A stretch of 64,000 bases of DNA from JAVJSD01 sp040219575 (GTDB taxonomy: Bacteria > Planctomycetota > Planctomycetia > Pirellulales > Pirellulaceae): assembly GCA_040219575.1 (NCBI GenBank), contig JAVJSD010000073.1, positions 62,001-126,000 of the forward strand. Reading direction: 5' to 3'. Within the stretch, counting starts at the first letter, position 1; each line of letters starts with the position of its first letter. Under the pieces are notes generated by a model that was not told where the DNA came from, made no database searches, and saw nothing but the letters and a program-made list of their open reading frames with translations. A program made the position numbers and the translations under genes. Shown in pieces: positions 7,830 through 16,317 of this stretch.

Positions 7830-9299
7830 ATGAACGGCATAACCCCTGCAACCGACGTTTTCCGCTTTCGATCGGCTTTCGCACTGTCGGTTCTCTCGCT
7901 GGCCCTGTGGGTTGGAATGGCGCAGCGTGCCGAAGCGGCCAACATGGCGATGGGGTTTCGCGTGGGGGAAGTGACGCAGGATTCGGCGATCGTCTGGACG
8001 CGCGTCACCCGCGACAAGCAGCGCAACTGGGACGGCTACCGCGACGAAACGAAACGCGAACCGCGCGAGAACAAATACACGCCGTCGGAAGTGAAGGTCG
8101 ACGATCGCGAAGGGGCGACGCCCGGCGCACCCGGCCAGGTGCGCGTGGTGTATGGAACCAGCGAGGATCTCTCGGGCGCGAAACAGACCGATTGGGCGAG
8201 CGTCGAAGCCGAGCACGATTTCACGCATCAGTTCCGCCTCGCGGGACTCAAGCCCGCCACCAGGTATTACCTGAAGGTAGAGGCCCGTGACGACGCCGAC
8301 GCGCCGGTCACGGCCAGCGCGAGCGGTTCATTTGGCACCCCGGCCGACAAGGAGACGTGGCAGGATGTCGGCTTCGGCGTGGTCACCGGGCAGTCGTACT
8401 GGGATCTCGACGACCGGCAGGGCTACCACATGTATCCGGCGATGCAGAAGCTGGGGCTCGATTTTCTCGTGCCGACCGGCGACACCGTGTACCTCGACAG
8501 CGAATCGCCCCGGGCGCGAACGAAAGAACTCGCCCGCTACCACTGGCATCGGATGTACTCGCTGCCGCGGCATGTCGAGTTTCATCGCCACGTGCCGGGC
8601 TACTGGGAGGTCGACGACCACGACACCTGGGCCAACGACTGCTGGCCGACGATGAAGGCCCCCTGGATGAATCCGCTCACGTTCGACGAGGGGGCCAAGA
8701 TCTACGTCGAGCAGGTGCCGATGGGCGACCACATCTATCGCACCGTCCGCTGGGGCAAGGGACTGCAGATCTGGATGGTCGAGGGGCGGTTGTATCGCAG
8801 TCCGAACAATATGAAAGACGGTCCGGAGAAGACGATCTGGGGCAAGGAGCAGATGGCCTGGCTGAAGCGGACGATCTCCGAGAGCGACGCCGACTTCCGC
8901 GTGCTGATCAGCCCCACGCCGATTGTCGGCCCCGATCGCGGCAACAAGGCCGACAACCACGCCAACAAGGCGTTCACGCATGAGGGCGACGAGTTTCGCA
9001 ACTGGACGAAGGAGCAAGGCCTTGAGAACTTCTACGTCTGCTGCGGCGACCGGCACTGGCAGTACATGTCGGTCCATCCGGAGAGCGGACTGCGGGAGTT
9101 CTCCTGCGGCCCGGCGAGCGACGTGCACGCCGGCGGCTCGCCGATGCGCGACGAAGAGATGCAGGCCTTCCACCGCATCAAGGGGGGATTCCTGACCGTG
9201 CACGTCGAGAAAGTCGACGGCCGGCCGACAATCTTCTTCCGCCACCGCGACGTGCACGGCAAGGTGGTCAACGAGTTCAAGGCGACGACCGCGAAGTAG
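7830..9299 (+). CDS. PhoD-family alkaline phosphatase/phosphodiesterase, secreted
   Basis: The ATG at 7830 gives a protein of 489 residues with an N-terminal signal peptide ending near AEAANM. A PhoD_N-like, fibronectin-type domain follows (about residues 35-170, with AMGFRVGEVTQDSAIVWTRV and FRLAGLKPATRYYLKVEA). The metallophosphatase domain shows the typical GFGVVTGQSYWDLDD, LVPTGDTVYLDS, WEVDDHDTWANDC and FYVCCGDRHWQYMSV segments, whose Asp, Asn and His residues are the expected metal ligands. The family hydrolyses phosphate mono- or diesters outside the cytoplasm. A role in phosphate or phospholipid scavenging is likely; the true substrate is unknown. A more upstream in-frame start at 7740 is less plausible because the signal peptide begins at 7830. 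Confidence 0.9.
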   Translation: MNGITPATDVFRFRSAFALSVLSLALWVGMAQRAEAANMAMGFRVGEVTQDSAIVWTRVTRDKQRNWDGYRDETKREPRENKYTPSEVKVDDREGATPGAPGQVRVVYGTSEDLSGAKQTDWASVEAEHDFTHQFRLAGLKPATRYYLKVEARDDADAPVTASASGSFGTPADKETWQDVGFGVVTGQSYWDLDDRQGYHMYPAMQKLGLDFLVPTGDTVYLDSESPRARTKELARYHWHRMYSLPRHVEFHRHVPGYWEVDDHDTWANDCWPTMKAPWMNPLTFDEGAKIYVEQVPMGDHIYRTVRWGKGLQIWMVEGRLYRSPNNMKDGPEKTIWGKEQMAWLKRTISESDADFRVLISPTPIVGPDRGNKADNHANKAFTHEGDEFRNWTKEQGLENFYVCCGDRHWQYMSVHPESGLREFSCGPASDVHAGGSPMRDEEMQAFHRIKGGFLTVHVEKVDGRPTIFFRHRDVHGKVVNEFKATTAK

Positions 9300-9695
9300 T
9301 GCGGCGGCGGAGTTTGGGCTTCAGGTCGCCGAACTCGTGAGCGTTCGTGATTGAGCCTCCCAATTGGGTTTTCAGAAGTCTCACGACTTCTGCTACCTCA
9401 ATGCATTCAGAAGTCTCACGACTTCTGCTACCTCGATGCTTTCAGAAGTCTCACGACTTCTGCTACTGCATTCTTTGGGGATCATCTCCCCCACACGGAC
9501 CATCCCGTCGGTTTCCACCTCTCGGGAAAGAATCTGCGTAGAAATTCACCGCCAACTAACTATTTTGACAGGGAGAAGCAATAAACTGCATGGCGAATCG
9601 CCAAATCCTTTCCCTTCTCCGCAGTGGTTCGTATCATTGTTGCCCGAACTTCGCTAGAATTCCGGTTCCACTACCCAAAGGGAGGGTGTTTCTCG
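9300..9695. other. Intergenic region with an amplified palindromic element
   Basis: The left half holds family A copy A2 with one hairpin amplified three times (9328-9470). The right half, 9471-9695, should contain the promoter of the LEERRLLA gene. No other gene is seen. Confidence 0.6.
9328..9470 (-). repeat. Family A palindromic element, one hairpin in three 35-bp tandem copies (A2)
   Basis: Reading the minus strand: three successive hairpins of the form GTAGCAGAAGTC, GTGA loop, GACTTCTG (+ strand units 9371-9405, 9406-9440, 9441-9470), followed after a spacer by the partner hairpin GAACGC-TCAC-GAGTTCGGC near 9328-9350. The units differ at only a few spacer bases. This is an array of hairpins, not a CRISPR: each unit is the palindrome itself with a 9-bp linker. 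Confidence 0.85.
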
Positions 9696-10958
9696 ATGTC
9701 GAAGCCGACAGACCTCTGGTCGGAGCTGCGACGCGCCCTGGCGCGACGAAAACGTCGTCCGACCGATTCGACCGAGGAACTGGCGTCGCTGGGTGCCGAG
9801 GCCCTGGAGGAACGCCGTCTGTTGGCGGTGACGGCGCTTGCCGAATTGCTGTCGACGGGATCGGCGGCGGCCCTGGTGGGTGAGGCGGAATTGGGCGGCG
9901 CAACGCAGTCGGCGGTCGATTCGCTTTCGAGCGAAGAGGGCGACTTGGCCATGTTGTACGACATCTCCGCAGCCGGCGACCATGCCCCCGAGATCGTCTC
10001 GACCGAACCGGCGCTGTTCCTGGTGGTGGCCCGCAACGACGCCCGCAACGTCGGCACGAGCGTCCGCAGCCTGCAGTTCTTCCTGTCCGACGCCGACTAC
10101 GAACCCGCCACGCTGCCGCCCATCGGGATCGCGGTGGTGGGACTCGATTCGGCCGACGGGCGCTGGCAATTCACGCGCGACTTCGGCCGCAGTTGGAAGG
10201 ACGTGGGTCACGTCTCCGACGATTCGGCGCTGCTGTTGGAGCCCGACGCCCGCTTGCGATTCGTTCCCGGCGAGTCGGCCATGCAGGCCTCGTTCCGCTA
10301 CCGCGGTTGGGATCTCTCGGCGGCGGCGGCGGGCGAGCGCGTGGCGATCGCGGCGAGCGAGCATCCGACCGCGTTCAGTCGCGAAGTCGGCGAGGCGGTG
10401 GCGAGCGTCTGGACGCTGGCGGCCCCCGCGCCGGCGACGATCGACGCGCTGGGACAAGCCGAGTTGTCGTACACCGTCGCGGGTTTCGAGGAGGGCGAGT
10501 ACCTGGTGCACATCGACTGGGGCGACGGTTCGCTCGAGGAGGTGGGGGAGGTCTCCAACGGTTCGTACACGGCGACGCACACCTATCGCGAAACCGCGGC
10601 CGACGGCCTGACGGCTCCCTTGCCGGTCGTTGTCGAGGCGACCGAGTTGATCAGCGGCGACGACGTGCCAGGTTCAACCCGCGTCGCCACGTTGGCGATT
10701 CCGCAGGGCCTCGAAGTTTCGACCGCCACGTGGGACGAACTGGTCCACCAACACGACGACAGCCGAATCGCCGACGACCTGGGCGAAATGCCCCAGATGC
10801 CCAGGCAGTTCGCCGGCCTTTCGGGCGCCGCGGCTCTCGCCCTGGCGGCGATTGTGGCGGGCGACAAGAACTGGCGTCAGCGGGTGGAAGAGGCGCTGGA
10901 GTCGCCGGAAAGCCCGCAGCGCGTGCGGCGTCTGCGTCGCCGCGGCCGCCGCAAGTAA
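9696..10958 (+). CDS. Surface protein with LEERRLLA planctomycete motif and PKD-like domain
   Basis: AAAGGGAGG (9678-9686) precedes the ATG at 9696, giving 420 residues. After a basic N-terminal stretch (RRALARRKRRP) comes LEERRLLA at residues 37-44. It matches the LEPRxLL-type motif found at the N-terminus of many planctomycete cell-surface proteins and believed to act in export or sorting. The middle resembles tandem beta-sandwich domains; LSYTVAGFEEGEYLVHIDWGDGS with THTY is typical of a PKD or Ig-like fold. The C-terminus has a hydrophobic helix (LSGAAALALAAIVAG) and a strongly basic tail ending in RRRGRRK, reminiscent of a C-terminal sorting tripartite signal. No enzyme domain is visible. 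It stands alone between phoD-like and parA-like genes. Confidence 0.75.
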   Translation: MSKPTDLWSELRRALARRKRRPTDSTEELASLGAEALEERRLLAVTALAELLSTGSAAALVGEAELGGATQSAVDSLSSEEGDLAMLYDISAAGDHAPEIVSTEPALFLVVARNDARNVGTSVRSLQFFLSDADYEPATLPPIGIAVVGLDSADGRWQFTRDFGRSWKDVGHVSDDSALLLEPDARLRFVPGESAMQASFRYRGWDLSAAAAGERVAIAASEHPTAFSREVGEAVASVWTLAAPAPATIDALGQAELSYTVAGFEEGEYLVHIDWGDGSLEEVGEVSNGSYTATHTYRETAADGLTAPLPVVVEATELISGDDVPGSTRVATLAIPQGLEVSTATWDELVHQHDDSRIADDLGEMPQMPRQFAGLSGAAALALAAIVAGDKNWRQRVEEALESPESPQRVRRLRRRGRRK

Positions 10959-11055
10959 CGGCGCCATCCCGTACGACGGGCGTTCGTCGCATTGAATCGA
11001 GACGCTAGCAAGCGAGCGCGTCCGATTCGTCTGGTCGGCGACCGGGCAGGCGGTC

Positions 11056-11061
11056 TATAAT
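11056..11061 (+). promoter_or_regulatory. Possible -10 box upstream of parA-like gene
   Basis: TATAAT lies 58 bp before the parA-like ATG in otherwise GC-rich DNA. The matching -35 position (GGTCGG) is poor, so this is a weak prediction. Confidence 0.3.
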
Positions 11062-11119
11062 CCCGGCCCACGCAATCACGGACGGGCCAGCAAGCCAGGC
11101 GGGAAAAGGAGTTCTCGAC

Positions 11120-11953
11120 ATGCGTTCGATCGCCATCATCAATCAGAAGGGGGGCGTCGGGAAGACGACCACGGCGGTGAACCTCAGCTCGGCGCTGGCC
11201 CGGCAGGGGAAGCGCGTCTGCCTGATCGACCTCGATCCACAGGCCCACGCCTCGTTGCACCTGGGCCTGGCCCTGACCGACGGCGACCGCTCGCTCTACG
11301 ACGTGCTGACCGATCAGGCGGAAATCGCCGACGTTCGCCGCCAGGTGGCCGACAACCTGGTGGTGGTTCCGTCGCATCTCGATCTGGCGGCGGCCGAAAT
11401 GGAACTGGCCAACGAAGTGGGCCGCGAGACGATTCTCCGCCGCAAGCTCGAAGCCGACGACGAACTCTACGACTACCTGCTGATCGATTGCCCACCCTCG
11501 TTGGGCGTGCTGACGCTCAACGCGCTCACCGCGGTGGAGGAGGTCATCCTGCCGCTGCAGCCGCATTTCCTGGCGCTGCACGGGTTGAGCAAGCTGCTGC
11601 GGACGATCGATCTGGTGGCCGAACGCCTCAACCCGCGGCTGCGTCTGGCCGGGGTGGTGCTCTGCATGTACGAAACCGGCACGCGCCTGGCGGCGGAAGT
11701 GGCCAGCGACGTGGAGGAGTTCTTCACCGGGCAGCACCGCAAGACTTCGGCCTGGACGGGGGCGAGGGCCTTCGACACGTTCATTCGCCGGAACATCCGG
11801 CTGGCGGAGGCGCCGAGCTTCGGCCAATCGATCTTCGACTACGCCGCCGCCTCCAACGGCGCCGAAGATTATCTCCGCCTGGCGGAAGAAGTCCTCGCCA
11901 TGGAGGCCTTTGCGGCGGAGCAAGGCGATTTCGCCTCGGCCGACGTGGCTTGA
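11120..11953 (+). CDS. ParA/Soj-type ATPase, orphan
   Basis: AAAAGGAG stands 8 nt before the ATG. The 277-residue protein begins MRSIAIINQKGGVGKTTTAVNLSS: the deviant Walker A KGGVGKTT at residues 10-17, a switch I-like LIDLDPQAHAS, and Walker B YLLIDCPPSLGVLTLNAL. These mark the ParA/MinD superfamily; the short N-terminus without a helix-turn-helix fits chromosomal Soj/ParA. Such ATPases bind DNA non-specifically as ATP dimers and position chromosomes, plasmids or protein clusters. No ParB gene or parS-like site is adjacent, so the cargo cannot be told. Its stop codon lies inside a 15-bp minisatellite, and length variation of that repeat would not change the protein. Confidence 0.9.
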   Translation: MRSIAIINQKGGVGKTTTAVNLSSALARQGKRVCLIDLDPQAHASLHLGLALTDGDRSLYDVLTDQAEIADVRRQVADNLVVVPSHLDLAAAEMELANEVGRETILRRKLEADDELYDYLLIDCPPSLGVLTLNALTAVEEVILPLQPHFLALHGLSKLLRTIDLVAERLNPRLRLAGVVLCMYETGTRLAAEVASDVEEFFTGQHRKTSAWTGARAFDTFIRRNIRLAEAPSFGQSIFDYAAASNGAEDYLRLAEEVLAMEAFAAEQGDFASADVA

Positions 11954-12002
11954 CTCAACGTGGCTTGACTCAACGTGGCTTGAATCAACGTGGCCTGACT
12001 CG
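11943..12002. repeat. 15-bp minisatellite, 4 copies, over parA stop
   Basis: Four units of ACGTGGCTTGACTCA (the third and fourth with one or two changes) overlap the last codons and stop of the parA-like gene and end 30 bp before the stop of the convergent HhH-GPD gene. Confidence 0.85.
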
Positions 12003-12032
12003 ACGAGCTGGCTGCGCTTCCGCTTCGCCCGC

Positions 12033-12896
12033 TCAGCGCGGCTTCTTGCGCGTCAGTCCCTTGGTCGTGGATTTCTTGGCTGTCTTCTTCTTGGCCGGGG
12101 CGGCGGACTTTTTTGCCGGCGTGGGCGTTTTGGAAGCGGCATTGGAGGCCGACTTCTTCTTGGTTTTCTTCGACGCCACCCGCGGGGCGGGCGACTCGCC
12201 GCCTTCCTTCTTGACCGAGCGTTTGGGCAGACGGTCCTTCGCCTCCGGATCGATCTCCAGCACGATCGTACGTGGCTTCTGGCCGAAGGGCGCGACCCGC
12301 AGTTCCGCGGCCAACTGGTGCATCAGCGACGCGAACTCCACGCCTTTGCTCTTGGCGATCGCGCGATCCAGCCCGGGCACCTGCTTTTTCGAATGCTCGA
12401 CGTCGGTGATCACACCGATGGCCAGCATCAGATCGAGGGCTGCGTCGTCGCACGCGATGGCGTGGCCGCCGAGCGCCGCCTGGGTCACGTAACCGACGAC
12501 GAAGGGCGTCATGCCGTCGTACTTCTCAATGCGTTTGACGGCCTTGCCGAGGTTCTGCTTTTTGAGCTCCTCGAGATCGAACGAATAATGCGTTTCGAAG
12601 ATGCTCTGCAAGACCTTCTTCAGCCGCATGGCGGCCGCTTCCGGCTGGTGCAGCGGGGCCATCACCTCGGCCAGTTCCGCGACCGTGGTGACGCGGACTT
12701 CATTCCAGTCGAAGTAGGTCTCCTGGAGTTTGCCGAACGCCTCGTCGGCCGCTTCATAGCGATCGTCTTCCAGACAACAGGCGTAGAGCAAATGCTCGAA
12801 CACCGTGCGTTCCCCCACCGGGGAAACCGGCTCGAAGTGCTTCTTGAGGACCTTGTGCGCCTTCGCCAGACGCGGACCGCGGTTTGGAGTTGCCAT
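12033..12896 (-). CDS. HhH-GPD (endonuclease III-like) protein with histone-like lysine tail
   Basis: The 287-residue protein has an N-terminal region resembling the endonuclease III/HhH-GPD fold: FEHLLYACCLEDDRYEAAD, a helix set around VTTVAELAEVMAPL, and the hairpin region KYDGMTPFVVGYVTQAALGGHAIACDDAALDLMLAIG. The Asp after the hairpin would align with the catalytic Asp of this superfamily, but the usual LPGVG hairpin and the catalytic Lys are not obvious, and no C-terminal Fe-S cysteine cluster is present. The last 60 residues are Lys/Ala/Ser/Pro-rich (KKTKKKSAS, PAKKSAAPAKKKTAKKS), like histone H1 tails. It is the last gene downstream of nusA-infB-rbfA on the same strand, 87 bp after rbfA. 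A DNA-binding or DNA-repair role is likely; glycosylase activity is uncertain. Confidence 0.75.
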   Translation of the reverse strand: MATPNRGPRLAKAHKVLKKHFEPVSPVGERTVFEHLLYACCLEDDRYEAADEAFGKLQETYFDWNEVRVTTVAELAEVMAPLHQPEAAAMRLKKVLQSIFETHYSFDLEELKKQNLGKAVKRIEKYDGMTPFVVGYVTQAALGGHAIACDDAALDLMLAIGVITDVEHSKKQVPGLDRAIAKSKGVEFASLMHQLAAELRVAPFGQKPRTIVLEIDPEAKDRLPKRSVKKEGGESPAPRVASKKTKKKSASNAASKTPTPAKKSAAPAKKKTAKKSTTKGLTRKKPR

Positions 12897-12983
12897 GCTG
12901 GTTGCGAATATCGCGGGATTCGATTGCGGGGAGGGAGCGGAAAGGCGGCAAGCACTGCGGCCGCCGGGTCGTGACGGTGACGG

Positions 12984-13463
12984 TTACTTCTCTTCGTTCT
13001 CGGCGGGAGAAGGTTCTGCTTCGACGGCGCCGGTTTGTTCGGCGCCGGTTTGTTCGGCGCCGGTTTGCTGTGCGTCGGCCTGTTCGGTGTTCGCCTGTTC
13101 GGTGTTCGCTTGTTCGGCGTCGCGAGGCAGGACCTCGTCGAGAATTCGCGAGACCTCCAGCGAGTGCTTGACGCCTTGGTCGAGGACGAATTTCAGCCGG
13201 GGCGTGTAGCGTGTTTCGATGCGCGTGTTGATCTTCTGCTGCAGAAAGCCGCTGGCGTTCTCCAATCCGCGAATCGTCAGCTTCTGCTTCGCCTCGTCGC
13301 CCATCACCGAGACATGCACCTTGGCGTGCCGCATATCGCCGGAGACCTCGACATAGGTGACCGTCACGTCGCGGACGCGCGGGTCGCGCAGCTCCGTGAG
13401 GATGGCCATGCTGACCACCTCGCGGATCGCCTCGGCTGCTTTTAGAACACGTCGCGAAGTCAT
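12984..13463 (-). CDS. rbfA: Ribosome-binding factor A
   Basis: The ATG at 13463 gives 159 residues starting MTSRRVLKAAEAIREVVSMA. The first 110 residues fit RbfA: the start helix, ELRDPRV...VTVTYVEVSGDMRHAKVHVSVMG, and the KH-type core ending with LKFVLDQGVKHSLEVSRILDEV. RbfA binds the 30S subunit and helps 16S rRNA 5' end maturation. The neighbours confirm it: infB lies 58 bp upstream and nusA before that. The C-terminal 40 residues are an extra acidic tail of five-residue repeats (EQANT, then EQTGA) encoded by a 15-bp minisatellite. That tail is longer than in the typical protein and probably disordered. Confidence 0.93.
   Translation of the reverse strand: MTSRRVLKAAEAIREVVSMAILTELRDPRVRDVTVTYVEVSGDMRHAKVHVSVMGDEAKQKLTIRGLENASGFLQQKINTRIETRYTPRLKFVLDQGVKHSLEVSRILDEVLPRDAEQANTEQANTEQADAQQTGAEQTGAEQTGAVEAEPSPAENEEK
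13027..13121. repeat. 15-bp minisatellite inside rbfA
   Basis: Units of the type GGCGCCGGTTTGTTC and GTGTTCGCCTGTTCG encode EQTGA and EQANT pentapeptides in the C-terminal tail of RbfA. In-frame, so copy-number change alters tail length only. Confidence 0.8.
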
Positions 13464-13521
13464 CTTGGGTCTCGGACAACGGCACGCCGGGCGAAACTCC
13501 GACGATGCGGCGGGCGGGCGA

Positions 13522-16146
13522 CTACAGCTTTCGGGCCACTTCCTCGATCTTGTAACTCTCCAGGACGTCGCCTTCCTTGACGTCGTTGAAGCCGGCCAGC
13601 TTGATGCCGCACTCCATGCCCTGCCGCACTTCCTTGACATCGTCCTTTTCCCGGCGGAGCGAGTCGAGGTCGTAGTCGCCGAGCACCCGGTTGTCGCGGC
13701 TGACGCGAATCCGGCAGCCGCGTTCGATGTTGCCGCGCAACACCCGGCAACCGGCGATCGTGCCGCTGCGGCTGACATCGAACGTCTTGAGCACCACGGC
13801 GCTGCCCAATTCGACGACCTGCTTTTCGGGCTTGAGCTTGCCTTCCAACAGCAACTTGATGTCGTCCGACACCTTGTAGATGACGTCGTATCGGCGAATC
13901 TCCACCTGGCGTTCGTCGGCCAGGGCGCGGGCGGCGTCGTCGGGGATGACGTTGAAGCCGATGATGACGGCGTCCGAGGCGTCGGCCAGCGTGACGTCGG
14001 CCGCGGTAATGCCGCCGACGCTGGCTTGCAGAATCTTGACCTGCACTTCCGGGTGCGCCAGCTTCGACAACTCCTTCTGGATCGCCTCGATCGATCCGCG
14101 CACGTCGGCGCGAATAATCAGATTGATCGTGACCACTTCCTCGCGGCGGCCGAGCGTTCCCGACTCCAGCATCTCCTGGAAGTTCTCGAAGGAGACCTTC
14201 GTGGTCACGCCCGACAGGGAGGTCTGCCGACTGCGGCTGGCGCGCATCTCGGCGATCTCCCGCGCTTCGGCGATGTCGTCGAGCACGTAGAAGCGGTCGC
14301 CGGCTTCGGGCGCGACGTCGAGACCGGTGATGTTCACCGGCCGCGAGGGTCCCGCCTTCTTGACGCGCGTTTTCAGCTTGAGCGTGTCGTACATCGCCTT
14401 GACGCGGCCATGGGCCCGCCCACAAACGACGATGTCGCCCACGCGCAGCGAGCCGTTTTGCACGATCACTTTGGCGATCACACCGCGGCCGGGCTCCTGC
14501 TCGGCTTCCAGGCAGGTGCCGAAGGCGGCGCGGTCGGGGTTGGCTTTGTATTCGTGAATGTCGGCGGTGAGCAGCAGGGTTTCGAGCAATTCGTCGATTC
14601 CCTCGCCGGTGATGGCGCTGGTCTTGACGACCTCAATCTCGCCGCCCCAGGCGCTGGGCAGCAGGCCGTTGGTGGCCAGGCCCTGCATGGCCTTGGTTTC
14701 GTCGACGCCCGGCAGATCGATCTTGTTGAGCGCCACCACGATCGGCACGCCGGCCGCCTTGGCGTGACTGATGGCCTCTTCGGTCTGGGGCATGATGCCG
14801 TCGTCGGCCGCCACCACCAGCACGGCGATGTCGGTGACGTTGGCGCCGCGGGCCCGCATCTCGGTGAACGCCTCGTGGCCCGGCGTATCCACGAAGGCGA
14901 TCTTGCGGCCGTCCTTCGAAACCTGGTAGGCGCGAATGTGCTGGGTGATGCCGCCCGCTTCGCCGGAAACGACGTCGATTCCGATGACGCGGTCCAGCAG
15001 CGAGGTCTTGCCGTGATCGACGTGGCCCAGGAACGTGACCACCGGCGGCCGGGTCTGCAGCGAGTCCGGCTCATCCTCCAACAACTCGAAGCGGCTGGCG
15101 AGCACGTCCTCCACCGATTCGGCGGCGCGGACCTCGATTTCGACCTCGAACTGCTCGACCAGCATCCCGACCAATTCGTCGTCGAGCTGGGAGTTGATCG
15201 TCAATCGGTCGTTGGTCATCGACATGACCGCCATCAGCACTTTGCCGGCGGGCACGCCGGCGGCCTCGGAGAAACTGCGGACCGTGCAAGGGAGTTGCAA
15301 GACAGCCTTATCCTTTCGAGGGGCCGAGGTGTCTCGCTTGGGACCCTTGCGGCGATAGAGGTGCCCACGACGCGGGGAATCATCGTCGTCGCGGCCGCCC
15401 CGGCGGGTGCGCGTCTTCCGCTTGATCGTTCGCGCTTCGCGCAGGTTGCCCATGCCTTCGCCGCCGCCCGCGCCTGCGCCGGCGCCGGCGCCTTCGGCCG
15501 GAGTGCGGCCGCGACGGGTACGGGCTCCGCGTCCGGTGAGCGGCGCGGCGGTCGTCGAGTCGCCGCCTTCGCTCTTCTTCGCGCCGCCCGACTTGGTCTT
15601 TTTCTCGTTGCTCTTGATCATGCTCTCCAAGGGCGCCCGGTTGCCCGGCTTGTACGCGTCCTTGGGCAGCTTGATGTCGGGCTTCTGCGCCTTGGGCTCC
15701 CCTTCGACTTTCTTGGCGACCGGCTGCTGGACTTCGGGCATCGGCGCCATCTTGACGACGGGTTCGCTCTTGGCGGCCGGCTTCGATTCGTCTTTGGAGG
15801 ACGACTCGGAGGGTTTGCCCCGCTTGGGGCCGCCCAGCACGCGGATCTCCTTGCGCGCGGGCGCGAACGCCGTGTCGCGCGTGACGGGCGCGGGAGCCGC
15901 TTTGGTCTCGGGAGCGGGCCGCGCGACGGGGCGCGAGGGGGCGGGAGCGGGAGCGGGCTGCGACGGAGCGGGCTTGGCGGGTCGGCTGCCGGCGCTCATG
16001 AACGACTTGACGCGTTCGACTTCTTCATCCGTCAGACTGGCCAGCGCGGACCCCTTCCCGGAAAGACCTGCCTTGTTGCAGATCTCGACGAGGTCCTTGT
16101 TCTCGATGTTCAGCTCTTTGGCCAGAGCGTAAATACGTATGGGCAC
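13522..16146 (-). CDS. infB: Translation initiation factor IF-2
   Basis: The start is the GTG at 16146: AAAGGAGG lies just upstream, and the encoded PIRIYALAKEL is the usual IF-2 N-terminus. The product has 874 residues. An N-terminal IF2_N helix (residues 2-50) is followed by a long Pro/Ala/Lys-rich linker (about 50-280), a second IF2_N-like segment (280-340) and the GTPase domain. Its motifs are GHVDHGK (374-380), DTPGHE (420-425) and NKID (474-477). Domains II-IV end at KIEEVARKL. IF-2 places initiator tRNA on the 30S subunit. It sits between nusA and rbfA as in most bacteria. The linker includes a GAGAGAGGGE run and is probably flexible. Confidence 0.97.
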   Translation of the reverse strand: MPIRIYALAKELNIENKDLVEICNKAGLSGKGSALASLTDEEVERVKSFMSAGSRPAKPAPSQPAPAPAPSRPVARPAPETKAAPAPVTRDTAFAPARKEIRVLGGPKRGKPSESSSKDESKPAAKSEPVVKMAPMPEVQQPVAKKVEGEPKAQKPDIKLPKDAYKPGNRAPLESMIKSNEKKTKSGGAKKSEGGDSTTAAPLTGRGARTRRGRTPAEGAGAGAGAGGGEGMGNLREARTIKRKTRTRRGGRDDDDSPRRGHLYRRKGPKRDTSAPRKDKAVLQLPCTVRSFSEAAGVPAGKVLMAVMSMTNDRLTINSQLDDELVGMLVEQFEVEIEVRAAESVEDVLASRFELLEDEPDSLQTRPPVVTFLGHVDHGKTSLLDRVIGIDVVSGEAGGITQHIRAYQVSKDGRKIAFVDTPGHEAFTEMRARGANVTDIAVLVVAADDGIMPQTEEAISHAKAAGVPIVVALNKIDLPGVDETKAMQGLATNGLLPSAWGGEIEVVKTSAITGEGIDELLETLLLTADIHEYKANPDRAAFGTCLEAEQEPGRGVIAKVIVQNGSLRVGDIVVCGRAHGRVKAMYDTLKLKTRVKKAGPSRPVNITGLDVAPEAGDRFYVLDDIAEAREIAEMRASRSRQTSLSGVTTKVSFENFQEMLESGTLGRREEVVTINLIIRADVRGSIEAIQKELSKLAHPEVQVKILQASVGGITAADVTLADASDAVIIGFNVIPDDAARALADERQVEIRRYDVIYKVSDDIKLLLEGKLKPEKQVVELGSAVVLKTFDVSRSGTIAGCRVLRGNIERGCRIRVSRDNRVLGDYDLDSLRREKDDVKEVRQGMECGIKLAGFNDVKEGDVLESYKIEEVARKL

Positions 16147-16317
16147 AGGCGGCCCTCCTTTGGGATTCGCTCTGCGGTCGCTGGCGGCCGCAAGCGTCAC
16201 GGTTGCCGATTGCTACATACGACGGTCTCCTATGATGGCGGTGCGCCCCACGGCAACCTCGTGGAGGCGATTCTAGCCATGCGCGGGTGGTCGGCAAATT
16301 TCGACCACCCAGGTCGT

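Noticed and set aside
9371..9470. Possible CRISPR array (three 35-bp units)
   Set aside because: The units are palindromic hairpins with no unique spacers between them, and no cas gene is near.
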